A stretch of DNA of 64,000 bases from Phascolomyces articulosus (taxonomy: Eukaryota; Mucoromycota; Mucoromycetes; Mucorales; Lichtheimiaceae), in the NCBI GenBank assembly GCA_025677815.1, contig JAIXMP010000027.1:310001-374000 (forward strand), written 5' to 3'. This document shows, piece after piece, positions 51,158 through 63,100 of this stretch (positions within the stretch are counted from its first letter, which is position 1; each line of letters opens with the position of its first letter). Below the pieces are notes generated by a model, which saw only the letters and a program-made list of their open reading frames with translations, searched no databases and had not been told where the DNA came from. The position numbers and the translations under genes are program-made.

Positions 51158-53734
51158 TCTAATATCTGCAAATCGATATATGTATATCAAAAAGAGGAAG
51201 GATGTATTTTTTTTTATATAGAATAACAAATTTTAGAAAATTGATGTAGATACAGTAAAATCGATCTTTCAATCCACAGTATTTATATACACAGTGAAAT
51301 CCCCCCAAGATTGAACACCAGTTTTTTTTTATTAGAAGCTGTCAATAAACACATAGTTCACTATTTGCATTTAATGTTTTCTTGAAGAATAATAATGAGC
51401 CAAAAAAATGTGCATTACAATGATAAACATGTACTACTTCCATGAATAGTAGTATCGATTCTTATTACTGCGCCAATAAATTGCATGTCGATACATATTG
51501 CTTTTGGCTGAGATAAAACCAATAATTGACCACCTTTTATCTATTGATATATTTATTATATGTGCAACTTACTAATTTTTAACTTTTTTTCTGATGCATA
51601 TACTTGGTTATATGACAATTTATAACAGCCAGTGTTTCGACTCAATAGGTTATTTCCTTATATCCTCAATCCATTACCATTGTTTTATATGGTGCCAATG
51701 CTTCTTTTATTTACTTACATGATGGGATACCATTTTTGTTATAAAAAACATAACTGTAAATCTTCTTCTCCATCTATTATTTGCGCTTGAGATAACGACA
51801 ATCATCAAGTAAATAGAGTGTCACATGACAGCAATAGATATTTTAAACTTTGCATAAAACAATAATTACGCATGCATGCACTGCCAAAAAGGCGAGGCTT
51901 TGATTTAATCTAGAAAAAGTGGTGGTATACTTATTTATATAGAAAAATAAATGTTTTTCGTGTGTTTTTTTAGATGATGTGTATACGTATAAAAAAACAT
52001 AATTTTTGTCTAATTTTCTTTGGGCCAGTTTAGCACATTCTTTGGGAAAAAAGCCTCAACCTGTATAACTTTTGAGCCCCTTTATGCATTTTATTATAAA
52101 ATGTACTTCAAAAAAAAAAACAAAGCGATAGAATTTTTTAGTGATGACAACCGACAAATTTTTAAAAAAAGTTTACATAAATCATGCTTTATCAACCATG
52201 CAAATATATCTATCTGTCGATAATAAATGAAATTTTAACATTTGGTCAATTCTTCAAGATAGCATGATACTAAAACATGCTCTCAATAAATTTGAATTAG
52301 CAACATATTGCTATATCAAATAAGTTGATTTCATACTTGTAATAAATATAGTTGCTCCCAAATAATATATTCATACCTTTAAATTCTATTCCATACATGC
52401 AATTTAATTGGATTAAGAAATGATTCTTGAGATATATATAAAAATCTCAGGGTGTTAGAGAGAAAATTGAAGAACATACACTAAAAAATTTATTATACTA
52501 TATAAACATTTGAATTAGTACAGGGTACTATGTAAAGAGTGAAAATATTGATATTATTTCCAGTGGGTGCAGTCCCTGCTTTGTGCATTCCCGTTGAATG
52601 TGATTTTCCTCGGGTTTTGTAACAGTATATTTTGAACTTTGATTCCTTAGTTTGTTCAAAATTTCGATTTTAGTATTAATTTTTATAGAGCTCCCAATTT
52701 GCACAACGAACGGTCTAATGTAGTAGTAAACCAGTTAACAACAGTAAGTATTGAGACTCTTACTATTATCCATATAAGCAAGAGTTATCAACCATGTAAA
52801 AATACTGGTGACTCATACTACAAATAGTAAATCGTGTTGTTCTACGCACAGATCACAGTAGATGGCAAGAGCAAAATTGGTGATGTAACATGGTGCTATT
52901 TTAGTTGTATCGGGTTTATATATACAAGAAGAAGCATGATACCATTTCGTCAGAGATTGATCATATATGTACATGTACCAATGTAGCGGAATGTATAACT
53001 AATTACATTATTAATATCCCGTCTGTATAGCAGACTGGTACTGATATTATTCGTGCACTACATGACATTCAAAACGAACGATTTTTAATGCATATTATTA
53101 AATGAAAAATTCTTTAATTAATCAAGATAGCCCTAGTAATAAGTTGAAATGATTTGATATCATGTGATATATATGGGTATAGTACTTACTAAGTTAATGT
53201 AGTATATCTAAATACATTAGCTTAATTGGAACAGCAGTGACATATTTTATCAAAATTATATTCATTAATGTATCAGCATATCCATGTAAATTAATACTTT
53301 TCAAAAAGAAAGGTGTATGTATTATACAATTTAAATAGTATCACATTGATAAAGAGTTTCGAACTATAGAAAAAACCTGATTGATACTTTTTTTTATTCC
53401 AATGACATGGTGGATGTGAAGTTTCATACTTCTTCCTGATCCATATGACAGGAACAGTACAACCCAGATAAATCTGGGAATTGTATTAAATCTAATGGTG
53501 TCAGTGGTATATAGATAATGAGATATCAAGTTAGGCAATATTTACGTTCTGTGGTCTTTTATATTTATCTCTTTTTCTCTCTCTTTATTTCTCAAGTAAT
53601 GTCAAACTCTTCTTTTCCTTAGATTTTATTCTATTTGCATATTTAAAAAGCACCTTATCTATCCCGACTGAAAACTTATTCTTACATAAGTTTACAATAA
53701 ATTATACAACTTCTTCTTCTTCTTCAAATCCATT
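51158..53734. other. AT-rich divergent intergenic region
   Basis: Upstream of the reductase (-) and of the chorismate-lyase-like pseudogene (+). No gene is supported; the frame 52020-52223 is K/F-rich and unsupported. A CT-rich tract at about 53570-53600 and CTTCTTCTT near 53710 precede the pseudogene start. Confidence 0.5.
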
Positions 53735-54621
53735 ATGTCTGTATCTATTCCAGAACCAAAGATACCACTCATTACCAACGAACTTCATTTCAATTTACAC
53801 AAGAACGTAAGGATATAAATGATTATTAATTATTGTTTGTTATTAATTATATGATTTATTACAGTAACAGCATCCAATGTATTTTTAAAGCTCCCAGACA
53901 GGTTTTCACCACTTGAACGTATGGTTTTACATTTTACTGGAAACCTTCAACGATTATTGTCTGCCTACTTTAATGTACCAAGTCATGTCGTTATTTAAAA
54001 AATGAGCTAGCTTCGTGTTATAACCATAACGACCATACTATCATGAATATTGATGGAGCCAGCTGCAGTTGTAATGATGAACTTCCACTAGTCATTTCAT
54101 CACCAGGAACCCAACAACGACAACCGCAAGAAGAATCAGAAAAGCAGCTTGATAAAGATACAGATTACCAAATTCCATATGCAGATCTTGAACAGGAAAA
54201 GGAATTGGATATGCTATTTCATCGAAAGATATTAATATATTTTGGTAACAAATACGACTATGAAACTGGTTCTTTGGTTTCTGTCAAGAACCACGAATCA
54301 TTAAGTTTATTGGCAGAGCATAAATATGGTTTAGGTCAAATAATTAGGTAAGCCTGATTTCTTTAATTAAACGATGATAAAATAAATCCACTCACTTATC
54401 ACATTGCTCATTAATAAAAATCGTCTATCAATAGTCATTTACATTATACACCAAAGTTTTTCTTAAAATCTGTGGGCTGTCATGGCAACGAGGATGGAAG
54501 ACGTTTCTGGAGAGACTATACATAAATTGTTCCAGATGTAGTAGATTGCTATATTCGAGAAACGTTTATGGATAATAACCATCAATATGGTACTGTCTGG
54601 TATAATCCAGATGACGAATGA
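53735..54621 (+). pseudogene. Chorismate-lyase-like protein, broken copy
   Basis: Plus-strand pieces: a start MSVSIPEPKIPLITNELHF (53735), then LKLPDRFSPLERMVLHFTG followed by NLQRLLSAYFNVPSHVVI (about 53885-53997), a frame break, an Asn/Ser/Glu-rich stretch, KILIYFGNKYDYETGSLVSV, AEHKYGLGQII, and after a splice at 54349/54435 HLHYTPKFFLKSVGCHGNE, FWRDYT, a TAA at 54523-54525, and VPDVVDCYIRETF. The SPLERMxLxxTGNxQRLLSAY and GLGQIxxHLxxxPxF...FWRxY...CxIxExF order matches chorismate pyruvate-lyase/UTRA-like proteins of fungi as I know them. The frame break near 53998 and the TAA mark it as a pseudogene. A sequencing error at each site is the alternative. Confidence 0.5.
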
Positions 54622-55005
54622 TGATAATTTTTTTCAGCGCATTTTCAAAGCATTCATGTATTTTATTACCATATAATACTGCCTATACAATGCTTAATTG
54701 CTACAATAAGCTTATCAGTATTAATACTATTTTTAATATTCACACCTAGTAAATGCAATAAACAATTTTTATTTAGTTGAAGTTTATCATTATGAAATAT
54801 TTGGGATAGTTTAATACTCTTAACAAAGTATCATTATGTTGCAAATGGAACGGACATCTTTCATTTTTTTTAAAAAAAATCTGTACCATATATGGTAAAA
54901 AGTGACTTGCTTTAAAAGAACTACGATAATGATTCTTGAGTTGTTGAACTTCTTTTTTTCTCTTTCTCTCTGTCAAACGAAAAATAAACCATACATATAC
55001 ACACA

Positions 55006-55351
55006 ATGGAAGGCACACCTATTCGTCAACCTCCTGCTGCCATGATTTATACTTGCGCTGGTAATTATTTTTATTAATTTCATTTTATTTATAGAAAATA
55101 AGTTTTTAATCAATCGATTTTCCTTTTTCTTTTCAACAGACTGCGGTTGTGAAAATCAACTCAAGCCTCGAGAACCTATTCGTTGTCAAGATTGTGGTCA
55201 CAGAATCATGTACAAAAAGCGAACTAAGCGAAGTATGTGCTTTCTTTTTTAAAAATATATATAATGTAAATAGATAAAGTAAAAGAATAAAAAAATGTTA
55301 ATCATGTATTTTTTTTATCTTAATATAGTGGTTCAATTTGAAGCTCGTTAA
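55006..55351 (+). CDS. RPB12: RNA polymerase subunit RPB12 (ABC10-alpha, RPABC4)
   Basis: Small zinc-binding subunit shared by nuclear RNA polymerases I, II and III. Three exons, 55006-55060, 55140-55232 and 55329-55351, give 56 codons. A four-cysteine zinc site, CADCGC...CQDCG, lies at residues 17-41, then [18 protein letters not shown], the family's fixed C-terminus. Both splices are phase 1 and restore DCG and RMVQF exactly. It lies tail to tail with the Ufo1-like gene, 125 nt apart. Confidence 0.96.
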
Positions 55352-55476
55352 AAAAAGATCAATTTCTTTTATTACTATTTACTCTCTATTCATGTTATTT
55401 TCTTTTCTACTCTAGTTTTCCTAAAAACTATTTTATGTATAGCGCATTATATCAACACACATACAAATCAATTTCA

Positions 55477-58400
55477 TTAAAATTCCTTCTGACTCATTCT
55501 TAACACATATTGTAATTCATCGTCGTATTCATCATTATTGCCATTATTATTGTTGTAGTTATTATTGTTATCGTTGTTCACGGAAGCCTTATTAATTACA
55601 CGTGCAGTATCAACACCATTCCAGATGGTTCTAGAAGAGGCAGCGGCAGTTGTAGGGCAAGAGGATGATTTTTGCCATTTTCGATCGTTGTTCACTGAGG
55701 GCCATTCCGAAAGATCCTCAGACAACGCCAAACTACTACTAATACTGCTATTACTTGATATTTTATCACCATTACCACTACCAGTTCCCATCAAATGCTG
55801 CTGCTGATCGATCGATGCTGTTTCCATACTTGCAATCATGGCCATCATTAACTCTTCGTCATCTTCGTCTATATAATCGCTTGTTGGTATAGTAATGCTG
55901 GTCTTTTTACTGTAATTGCTTTGAGCGGTACTACTGCTACTTGAATCCTCTTCTTCTGGTGCATTCATTTGAGGCGTTATAGCTGTTGTTGTGGTAGATG
56001 ATGATGAAGATGATGTTGATTCTTCTTGAGATAACATCATGCCATAAGCAAGCATTTCTTCATCTGATAATCCGCCCAATGTCAATTTATTGAGTTCTTT
56101 GACCTCTCGTTCACGTTCTCTTTTTTCCTGTTGAATAGCTGCAGCAGATTCTTTCCATTCTTGTCGAATTTCGTAATGCAGTTGGCGTGAATCTCCACCA
56201 GCAGGAACGCGGGCACTGCGCTTCAAATTGCGTTTGGTGAGCATCTGTTTATCTGATGAAAAATCCCACGATTTCACTTGGTGACCAATAGTTGCAACCC
56301 CCCTATAGTCATCGCAATGGATATTTGTTACTCTCATCATGCTGACATCGTTACGATCCACAGGTGCATTTTTTGGTATCCTAATAATATAATAAATGTG
56401 AAATATGAATATCTCTTAATCCAGGTGCTTTTTTTTTTATAAAAAAAACCTTTATGTTGATATTTACTTATTTCCCAAAACATTGACAAGAGATCCAGTC
56501 ACTGGATCCCAAATTCGTATCCATCCGTCATCACTAAGTAAAAAATGTCGATTCAATGTTAACTTTGGTAGATCTAAAAAAGTTATGATTAAATAAAAAA
56601 AAAAGCATTCATTTTTTTTACCTTCCACTGACAATCTTGAATGAATCCACAAACAAAGCACTAATGGGTGCCAAATGCCCATGCAAAACACGCAAGGGTT
56701 TAATTTTTCGATTGTCTGTACTGATTGCATCACCATCCCAAACACAAATAGTGCCAACAGAGTCACCAGTAATAAGTAATCGAGTTGTCATTTGCGATGA
56801 TGGCGAGGAAGAGGAACTTCTCATGCCATTGGGTAGTGTTGATGGGGAATCAGGTGTTGCTGTTCCAAGTTTCTTTGTGTACATTTTCATAGCAGTTTGA
56901 AGTGATTCAGTTTCTGTAGCAGGTGAAATATCCCATTCCATACATGTAACTGTACCAATTGTATGTCCATCTCCCCCTCCTCCATAAACACCAAGTCGTT
57001 CACCTGTTGACATTTTGTATTTTAAAATTTCATGGGATCCGATATGGGCTACTAACATCACATCTGATTCACTATCATGTTTGATAGATTGGACTGGCGT
57101 AGAAGCTTCCGTTGTCGTTGGTTCAACCACACGACGTGATTCCAATATATTGGTTGAAGGAGGTGTAGATCCTCCTCGTGGTGCAGCTGCTCCTGCTGTT
57201 CCTATTGCCGCTACTCGAACACCACCCACATCACGTCGTCGTAATTGTTCACGGAACTCTTTTACCAACTGATCTACTCGAATGTTCCAAACAACAACAG
57301 TGCCATTGGTATAACCTGCAACAATACGATAATCTCGCGTGACTTCAAGGCACGTTGGAGTATCCACAATACCTATATTATAATATCCCATAAAATATGA
57401 GTTATTGTTATATATATTTTTTCACTTAATCTACCATTGACCCCTTTTTAATGACATACCAACAAAGCTTTTTGCACAAGATATTGTTGGAACATCCCAT
57501 ATCTTGATAGCACCATCTTCACCAGCACTAAGAACAATATCAGGAATAAACGATGGCAAGGCCAATGCTGTCACTGCACCTTGATGAAATTCAGCAAATA
57601 CTCGTAATTGCCTACCAACCACAGATTTCGGCCTTGTTGTCATGGTAATATAACCAGGATTAAATCCCCAAAGAATTCTTTGTCTAAAGATATTTGAAGC
57701 AAAAAAATAAATAAATCAACTTCCACAATTCCTCCTTCACTGCATATAATTTATAAAGATGACAATATACCCTTCCACTTGAACTGCATTCACACGAAGA
57801 GGGACACCATCATCTGTACTATAAAGCATATGTCTATCTACACTGCCAGTTACAGGATTACATTTGACAGCAAGACCTGCACAAAAAAAAAAAAAAAAAA
57901 AAACATGTCAATAATTCGCCCAAAATTGTGATATACATATAAAAAGGCAGTGTGTACAACCAAAGTTATGATTACTATAATTACCTCTTTCAGCACTCGC
58001 AACCAACATATATGCATTTTCAAGATCCACAGAAACTGCTTGAATAGATCCAATTTTTGGATTAAACTGCATTACTGTTCCTCGACCCTTTTCCCATATC
58101 CTGATAAAATTTTTACTCAAGATTTAGTAAATGGCTCTATAGATTTTACTATCCTCCAAAACCTATAAATATATTATATATACCTTATCAGATCCGTCCG
58201 ATAAATATATTCTAACTTCCAGCTATCTTTTCTTAAACGTTTAAAAGGAAAAGTGCCAAAAAATGCTAAAAAAGCATTTTTCCCTAATTATCATTGCGTT
58301 AGATTCTTTCATTGAGTCATTTCTCACCCCCCTTCTTCCCCCTTCAAACGAGGGGTTTGTACTTACAGCATGTATCATCTGTCGCAATATATCGCCAATG

Positions 58401-58794
58401 TCTACAAACCTTGGCTACAGTTTTTAAAGAATTTGGATCCAAGCGTGCAAAAATATGGATCACTATCTCTACCGAGAGTTGCTGAAAATAACAAGGCCCA
58501 CTAAAAATAACATTGACACATATACAATGAATCGATTAAAAAACAAATGAAAAAAAAGGTGAAATAATAAGTAATAAAAGAAAAAGCCAGTTATTCTTAC
58601 GTCGGTGTACTGCTTTTATTGCCTCGTTTGGTTTTGTGTTTTGAGTCGTTGTCGTTGTCTTCAAAAGATACTTGTTGATGCAAGCCATTTTGTTGAGAAT
58701 TTGTTTGGTATAAATAATCTTTGTCTTGTAGTTCGTTATCAATCAATGAATCGTTGTTGTTTTTGTAGCAGTATGTATTGAAATCGAAAGACAT
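55477..58794 (-). CDS. F-box / WD40 / UIM protein, Ufo1-like
   Basis: Likely substrate adaptor of an SCF ubiquitin ligase. First exons 58601-58794 and 58367-58500 join in phase to an F-box: LSVEIVIHIFARLDPNSLKT, then VAKVCRHWRYIATDDTC and WKLEYIYRTDLI. WD-type repeats follow: VTALALPSFIPDIVLSAGED, GAIKIWDVPTISC, VAGYTNGTVVVWNIRVDQL, ITGDSVGTICVWDG, HLAPISALFVDSFKIVSG and DDGWIRIWDPVTG. The last exon (55477-56380) has three ubiquitin-interacting-motif-like helices, DEEMLAYGMMLSQEE, DDEELMMAMIASME and the very C-terminal DDELQYVLRMSQKEF. Yeast Ufo1 has this same order (F-box, WD40, three UIMs). A Gly/Ala/Pro-rich insert lies in the middle. The exon at about 58185-58220 uses an odd acceptor (AAAAG) and may be mis-joined. 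Confidence 0.85.
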
Positions 58795-60128
58795 GAAACG
58801 GGGAGAAAGGAAAGGGTAAAAAAAAAAAAAAAGAAAACCAAAAAAGAATAAAGGACGATTAGTGGTTGTAGTTGCTGTTGGTTTATATAGAAAAGAGTTC
58901 GAATGACGAAAGCTTCAAAGCTGCTGAGGTTTTTTTTCTTTGTTGAATCACAAAAAAAAGATTGTTTATTCGAAGTAAATGGTAACCTCTGTTGTGCGAA
59001 AGAGAGAGAGAAAGGGTGTGTATGGTATAAGGTAAAAAAAAAAATAAACAATCAAAGAGAAGAAAGCAAAGGCTTGCCTTGTTTTGCTGCGGTTGATTGT
59101 TTCGCTGTTGTGAAACTGAAGAGAGAAGGAAGAGATCTTCAAATTTAGAATTTGTCAGAACGGACCTGTTGTGACGTGAAGACTGTTTGACGTAAATTAC
59201 CATATAGGTATGCACAGAAGTAAATCTTCAATATACGTATAAAAATGTTATTCAGAAAAATATAATCCAAAGAGGAACAGAAAGACGAGTATGGTAAGTG
59301 ATGAACATTGTTAAATACAAATTATTGAATACAAACACATCATGATCATCTTTATTACATACTCTATATCTGAGCAAGAAAATTCAAACGACTTCCTTGA
59401 ATGAACTGTATTTCTCACATCTCTCTCAATTAGATATTATATACCACACCAACTATATCATTATTAAATGTAACTGCATTTTTTGAAATGCTCGCTCAAT
59501 GTTATATATTTTTTCTATTAATAATGATAATTTAGCTGAAATCTTTCACATAGTCTTCCATATTACAAAAAGCGGCGTTACATGCAAATACATTATTACC
59601 AAACCAACTCAATCCGTTCTATCAGTTTACACAATGAAACAAATGGAATATGCAACATATTTTCTATTACTTTGTGGATTTACTACAAGAAATTACTCTT
59701 TATCAAACAGAGAAACAATTTGTGAAGGTATAATAAATAGAGATATATCCAAAATGTGCCATATTTTACAGTGATTCATTCTTCCATCCTCTCTCAAAGA
59801 TATATAATCATATATTGTTTAAAATAAAATGATTATTCCAATAAATTCCTATTGACATAATAATGCAAAAAACAATAAGCTTCTTTTATAATAATATGTA
59901 ATTTTTTTAGAAGTATATATATATAGAGAGAGAGGGAGAGGGAGGGAGAAAAGGAAGAGAAATATGAAAGAGGGAGAGAGACGAATGTGAGTTGTGAGTT
60001 GGTTATTGAGACGAGAAAATGATATATAGGTGCAAGTAGTAAAGAAAAAAAAATAGAGGAAGAGAAGTATTCTTTTGTTTTTTGTCATTTTTTTCATGTA
60101 ATATATAAAAATATAATATAAAAAAACT
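58795..60128. other. Spacer between the two WD40 genes
   Basis: 5' flank of the Ufo1-like gene and 3' flank of the LEUNIG-like gene, both on the minus strand. AG-rich on the plus strand near 59000-59130 and 59925-59985 (CT tracts when read in the direction of the genes). The frame 59499-59774 (+) looks partly protein-like but has no support. Confidence 0.5.
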
Positions 60129-63100
60129 TCATAAAGTCCACAGCTTTAAGTTGTCTTTGTTAGAATTGCTTGCAGAAGCAACAACCTGGGTATTGTCCAC
60201 AATCGCGCATGCAATGCCTGCTATTTGTCCTGCTTGTGAGCCTGCACGCTTTGGTTGAGTGGGTGATATGCCGCAGTCCCAAATATAGATCGCCTGGTAT
60301 TCACCATATACAACCCTCAGTTTATCACCATCTCCTCGGGTAAATGCACAACTATTCACCTTGGCTTGGATCGTTTGTGTTGATACTATTTTCCAATGAA
60401 TTGTATCATAGACTGCAATTAATCCTTCCGATGAAGTCACCAGATAATTACCATCTTGTGACCAATCCACTGAACTGATGGATTTGGAATCTTCTGTATG
60501 AATGGACTTGATGCCTTCCGATCCATTGGCATTGGATTTTATTGAGCCAAGTTCGACAACAAATAATTGATTGCCTGTTGCGCAAGCAATTCGGTTGCTG
60601 TTACGCGGGTGGAATCGTAATGGATTTTGGGAATAGGATATAGATGACATGGGCTAATAATATTTAAAAAATTAGTTTCAGCCTACACACCTTTTTCCTT
60701 TTTTTTTATACAGTCCAATCTAGTCCCCCCAAAAAAAAAGATTCTTACCAATTTTACAGTCTTTTCACGGTTTGAGGTACTCATATTCCATACAATAAGT
60801 TCACCTTCTGCATCCAGTGAACAAATAATCTCTGGTCGACCGGGTGCAAAATCCACAGCTGTGATAGAAACTTGACCAACAAATTTGGCAATATCTTTGG
60901 CTGAAGAAGTACTACCGTTCAAAAGTGCACCAACATCCCATACCCGTATACTCTTATCCATGGATCCCGTGATGACCAAGTTTCGATCATCTGGGCTCCA
61001 ACGTACACAATTGATATTTTGTCCATGTCCTTCCAATACGCTCAACTTTTGTCGGTCAGGCACATTCCATACTAGCACCTTCTTGTCCTGACCTGCACTT
61101 GCCAAATATTGACCATTCGGAGAAAAGGCACATGTCAAGACTTTACTTGTATGCCCTTTTAAATCACCCACCAAATTTAATACAGGAGGTCCTGATGTCC
61201 CCGCAATGGCTAGTGGATTATCGACACCCGTGATATTTCCCATATTGGATAAAAAGTTGCTTCCAAAACCATCCAAATCGTTGCCATCACCAATCACAAA
61301 TCCTGGATCGGTCGCATCTTCTGTTCCAGCAAAAATATCGTTCAAATCAGCAGTATCACTCATCATAAATCGTTCTAAATCAAAGGATACGTTGGGATTG
61401 ATACTAGCTGCTGCTGCTGCTGCTGCTTGAGCAGCGGCCGCAGTCGCATTATTATTATTAGGACCAGCACCTGAACCAGGCGGTAATGCACCTGCTGTGG
61501 TTGCTGGAGATTGCATACTTTCTGATTTTACAGTGGCTAAACTCGGACTATCCATCTCCATGTTTGGATTCCATGATAATCGTTGTTGCTGTTGCTGAGG
61601 GGTTTGTTGCGGGGTTTGTTGACCAGGGATTTGTTGGGATTGCTGTTGAGGTGTGGTTTGTTGAGGTAATTGCTGTTGTGCCTGTGTAGGTGTAGAACGA
61701 GATTGTTGTGGCGTTTGTTGTTTCTGCCCTGTTGCATTACTTCGATTGGCTTGTGGAGAAGTACTTGCTTTCACATTCTGTTCTTGTGGAGGAAAAGATC
61801 CACGTTGTTGTTGTGGCGTTGTTTGTTGTTGTGGTAATCTACCTTGCATTTGCATGGCAGGTGATTCTTGTGATGATCCACCGCCTGATGCATTATTTCG
61901 ACCTTGTTGATTTACAAGAACACTTTGTGGACTACCCACATTGTTCATTTGAGGAGATTGATGCGTCAGTGGAGTGCTAGGTTCATTTTCGGGATTAGGA
62001 CGGGGTCGTTTGGAGGGATGGCCTTGTTGCTGTGCTTGTTGTTGGGCTTGTTGTTGTTGTTGAGCTTGCGCCTGGGCCTGAGCTTGCTGTTGTGGGGTAA
62101 ATTGTTGCTGTTGTGCAGCTTGTTGTCGAAGCATATGTTGTTGAACTTGTTGTCTTTGATACGCTGCAACAGCGGCTGCGTTAGGTTGGGCAGAGCCTGC
62201 CGCTGCTGCTGCCGCTGCCATAGCAGGATTCATATTAGGTGGCATGCCTTGAGCTTGCATTTGTTGTTGCTGTTGATGTTGCTGTTGAAGTAACCGTCGT
62301 TGATTCAAAATCATTCTTTGCTGTTGTTGTTGGCGAATTAATTGCTTATCCAAAAGTTAGTCCCATCAATTCAAATACTGATACACCTTTCATTTCCCAA
62401 CTATTTTTCATTTGACATGTCACTTTTCCATTTTACCTGTTGTTGAGGTGGAAGATTTTGAAAGTTTGGAGGCATCTGGCCCTTACTCAGCATTTGCTGT
62501 GCAATCATTATATTCATTGCTAATTAAAAAACAAAAAATTCAGGGTCAATGTCACGCTAATTTATAAAATGGTTCATTTTTTTCACACTTTCCCCCTTTT
62601 TTCTTCATTTTTCCTCATGGATCATCATCTTTTTATTACCATCCTCCTCCTCCTCCTCCTCCTCCTCCTCCTCCTACCCTATCCTTTGAATAAGAAAAAA
62701 AATTACCGTCACCACCGGCAAATTGAGCACCGCCCATTACGTTCGGATTTTGCATATTCCCTGCCATTTGACCAGGTACACCAGGACCTGTCAATCCCAT
62801 TGCTGCTGGATTTCCCATAGGTCTTGGTTGTCCATTACCTAATAATAATTTTCATCCATTAAAATATATAAGATTTCTGGTGATCCTTTTTATTACCGTA
62901 ATTTCCCTCTCCGTTTGGTTTCCACTTTCCATTTATCATCATCCGATATATTACCTGCTTGAGACATTGCAAAATTTCGACCTGCTGCATCCATAGCATG
63001 TTGTTGCATTTGTGGATGAGGTGGTTGGGATTGTGGTGTTTGAACTTGACCAGGTTGTTGCTGCGGTGTGGATGGTGGCTGTTGCTGTTGTGCCTGTTGT

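Noticed and set aside
62286..62353. MDKQLIRQQQ as a separate protein start
   Set aside because: The ATG-to-AAG part is intron sequence; the exon begins near 62345 and continues the Q-rich protein.
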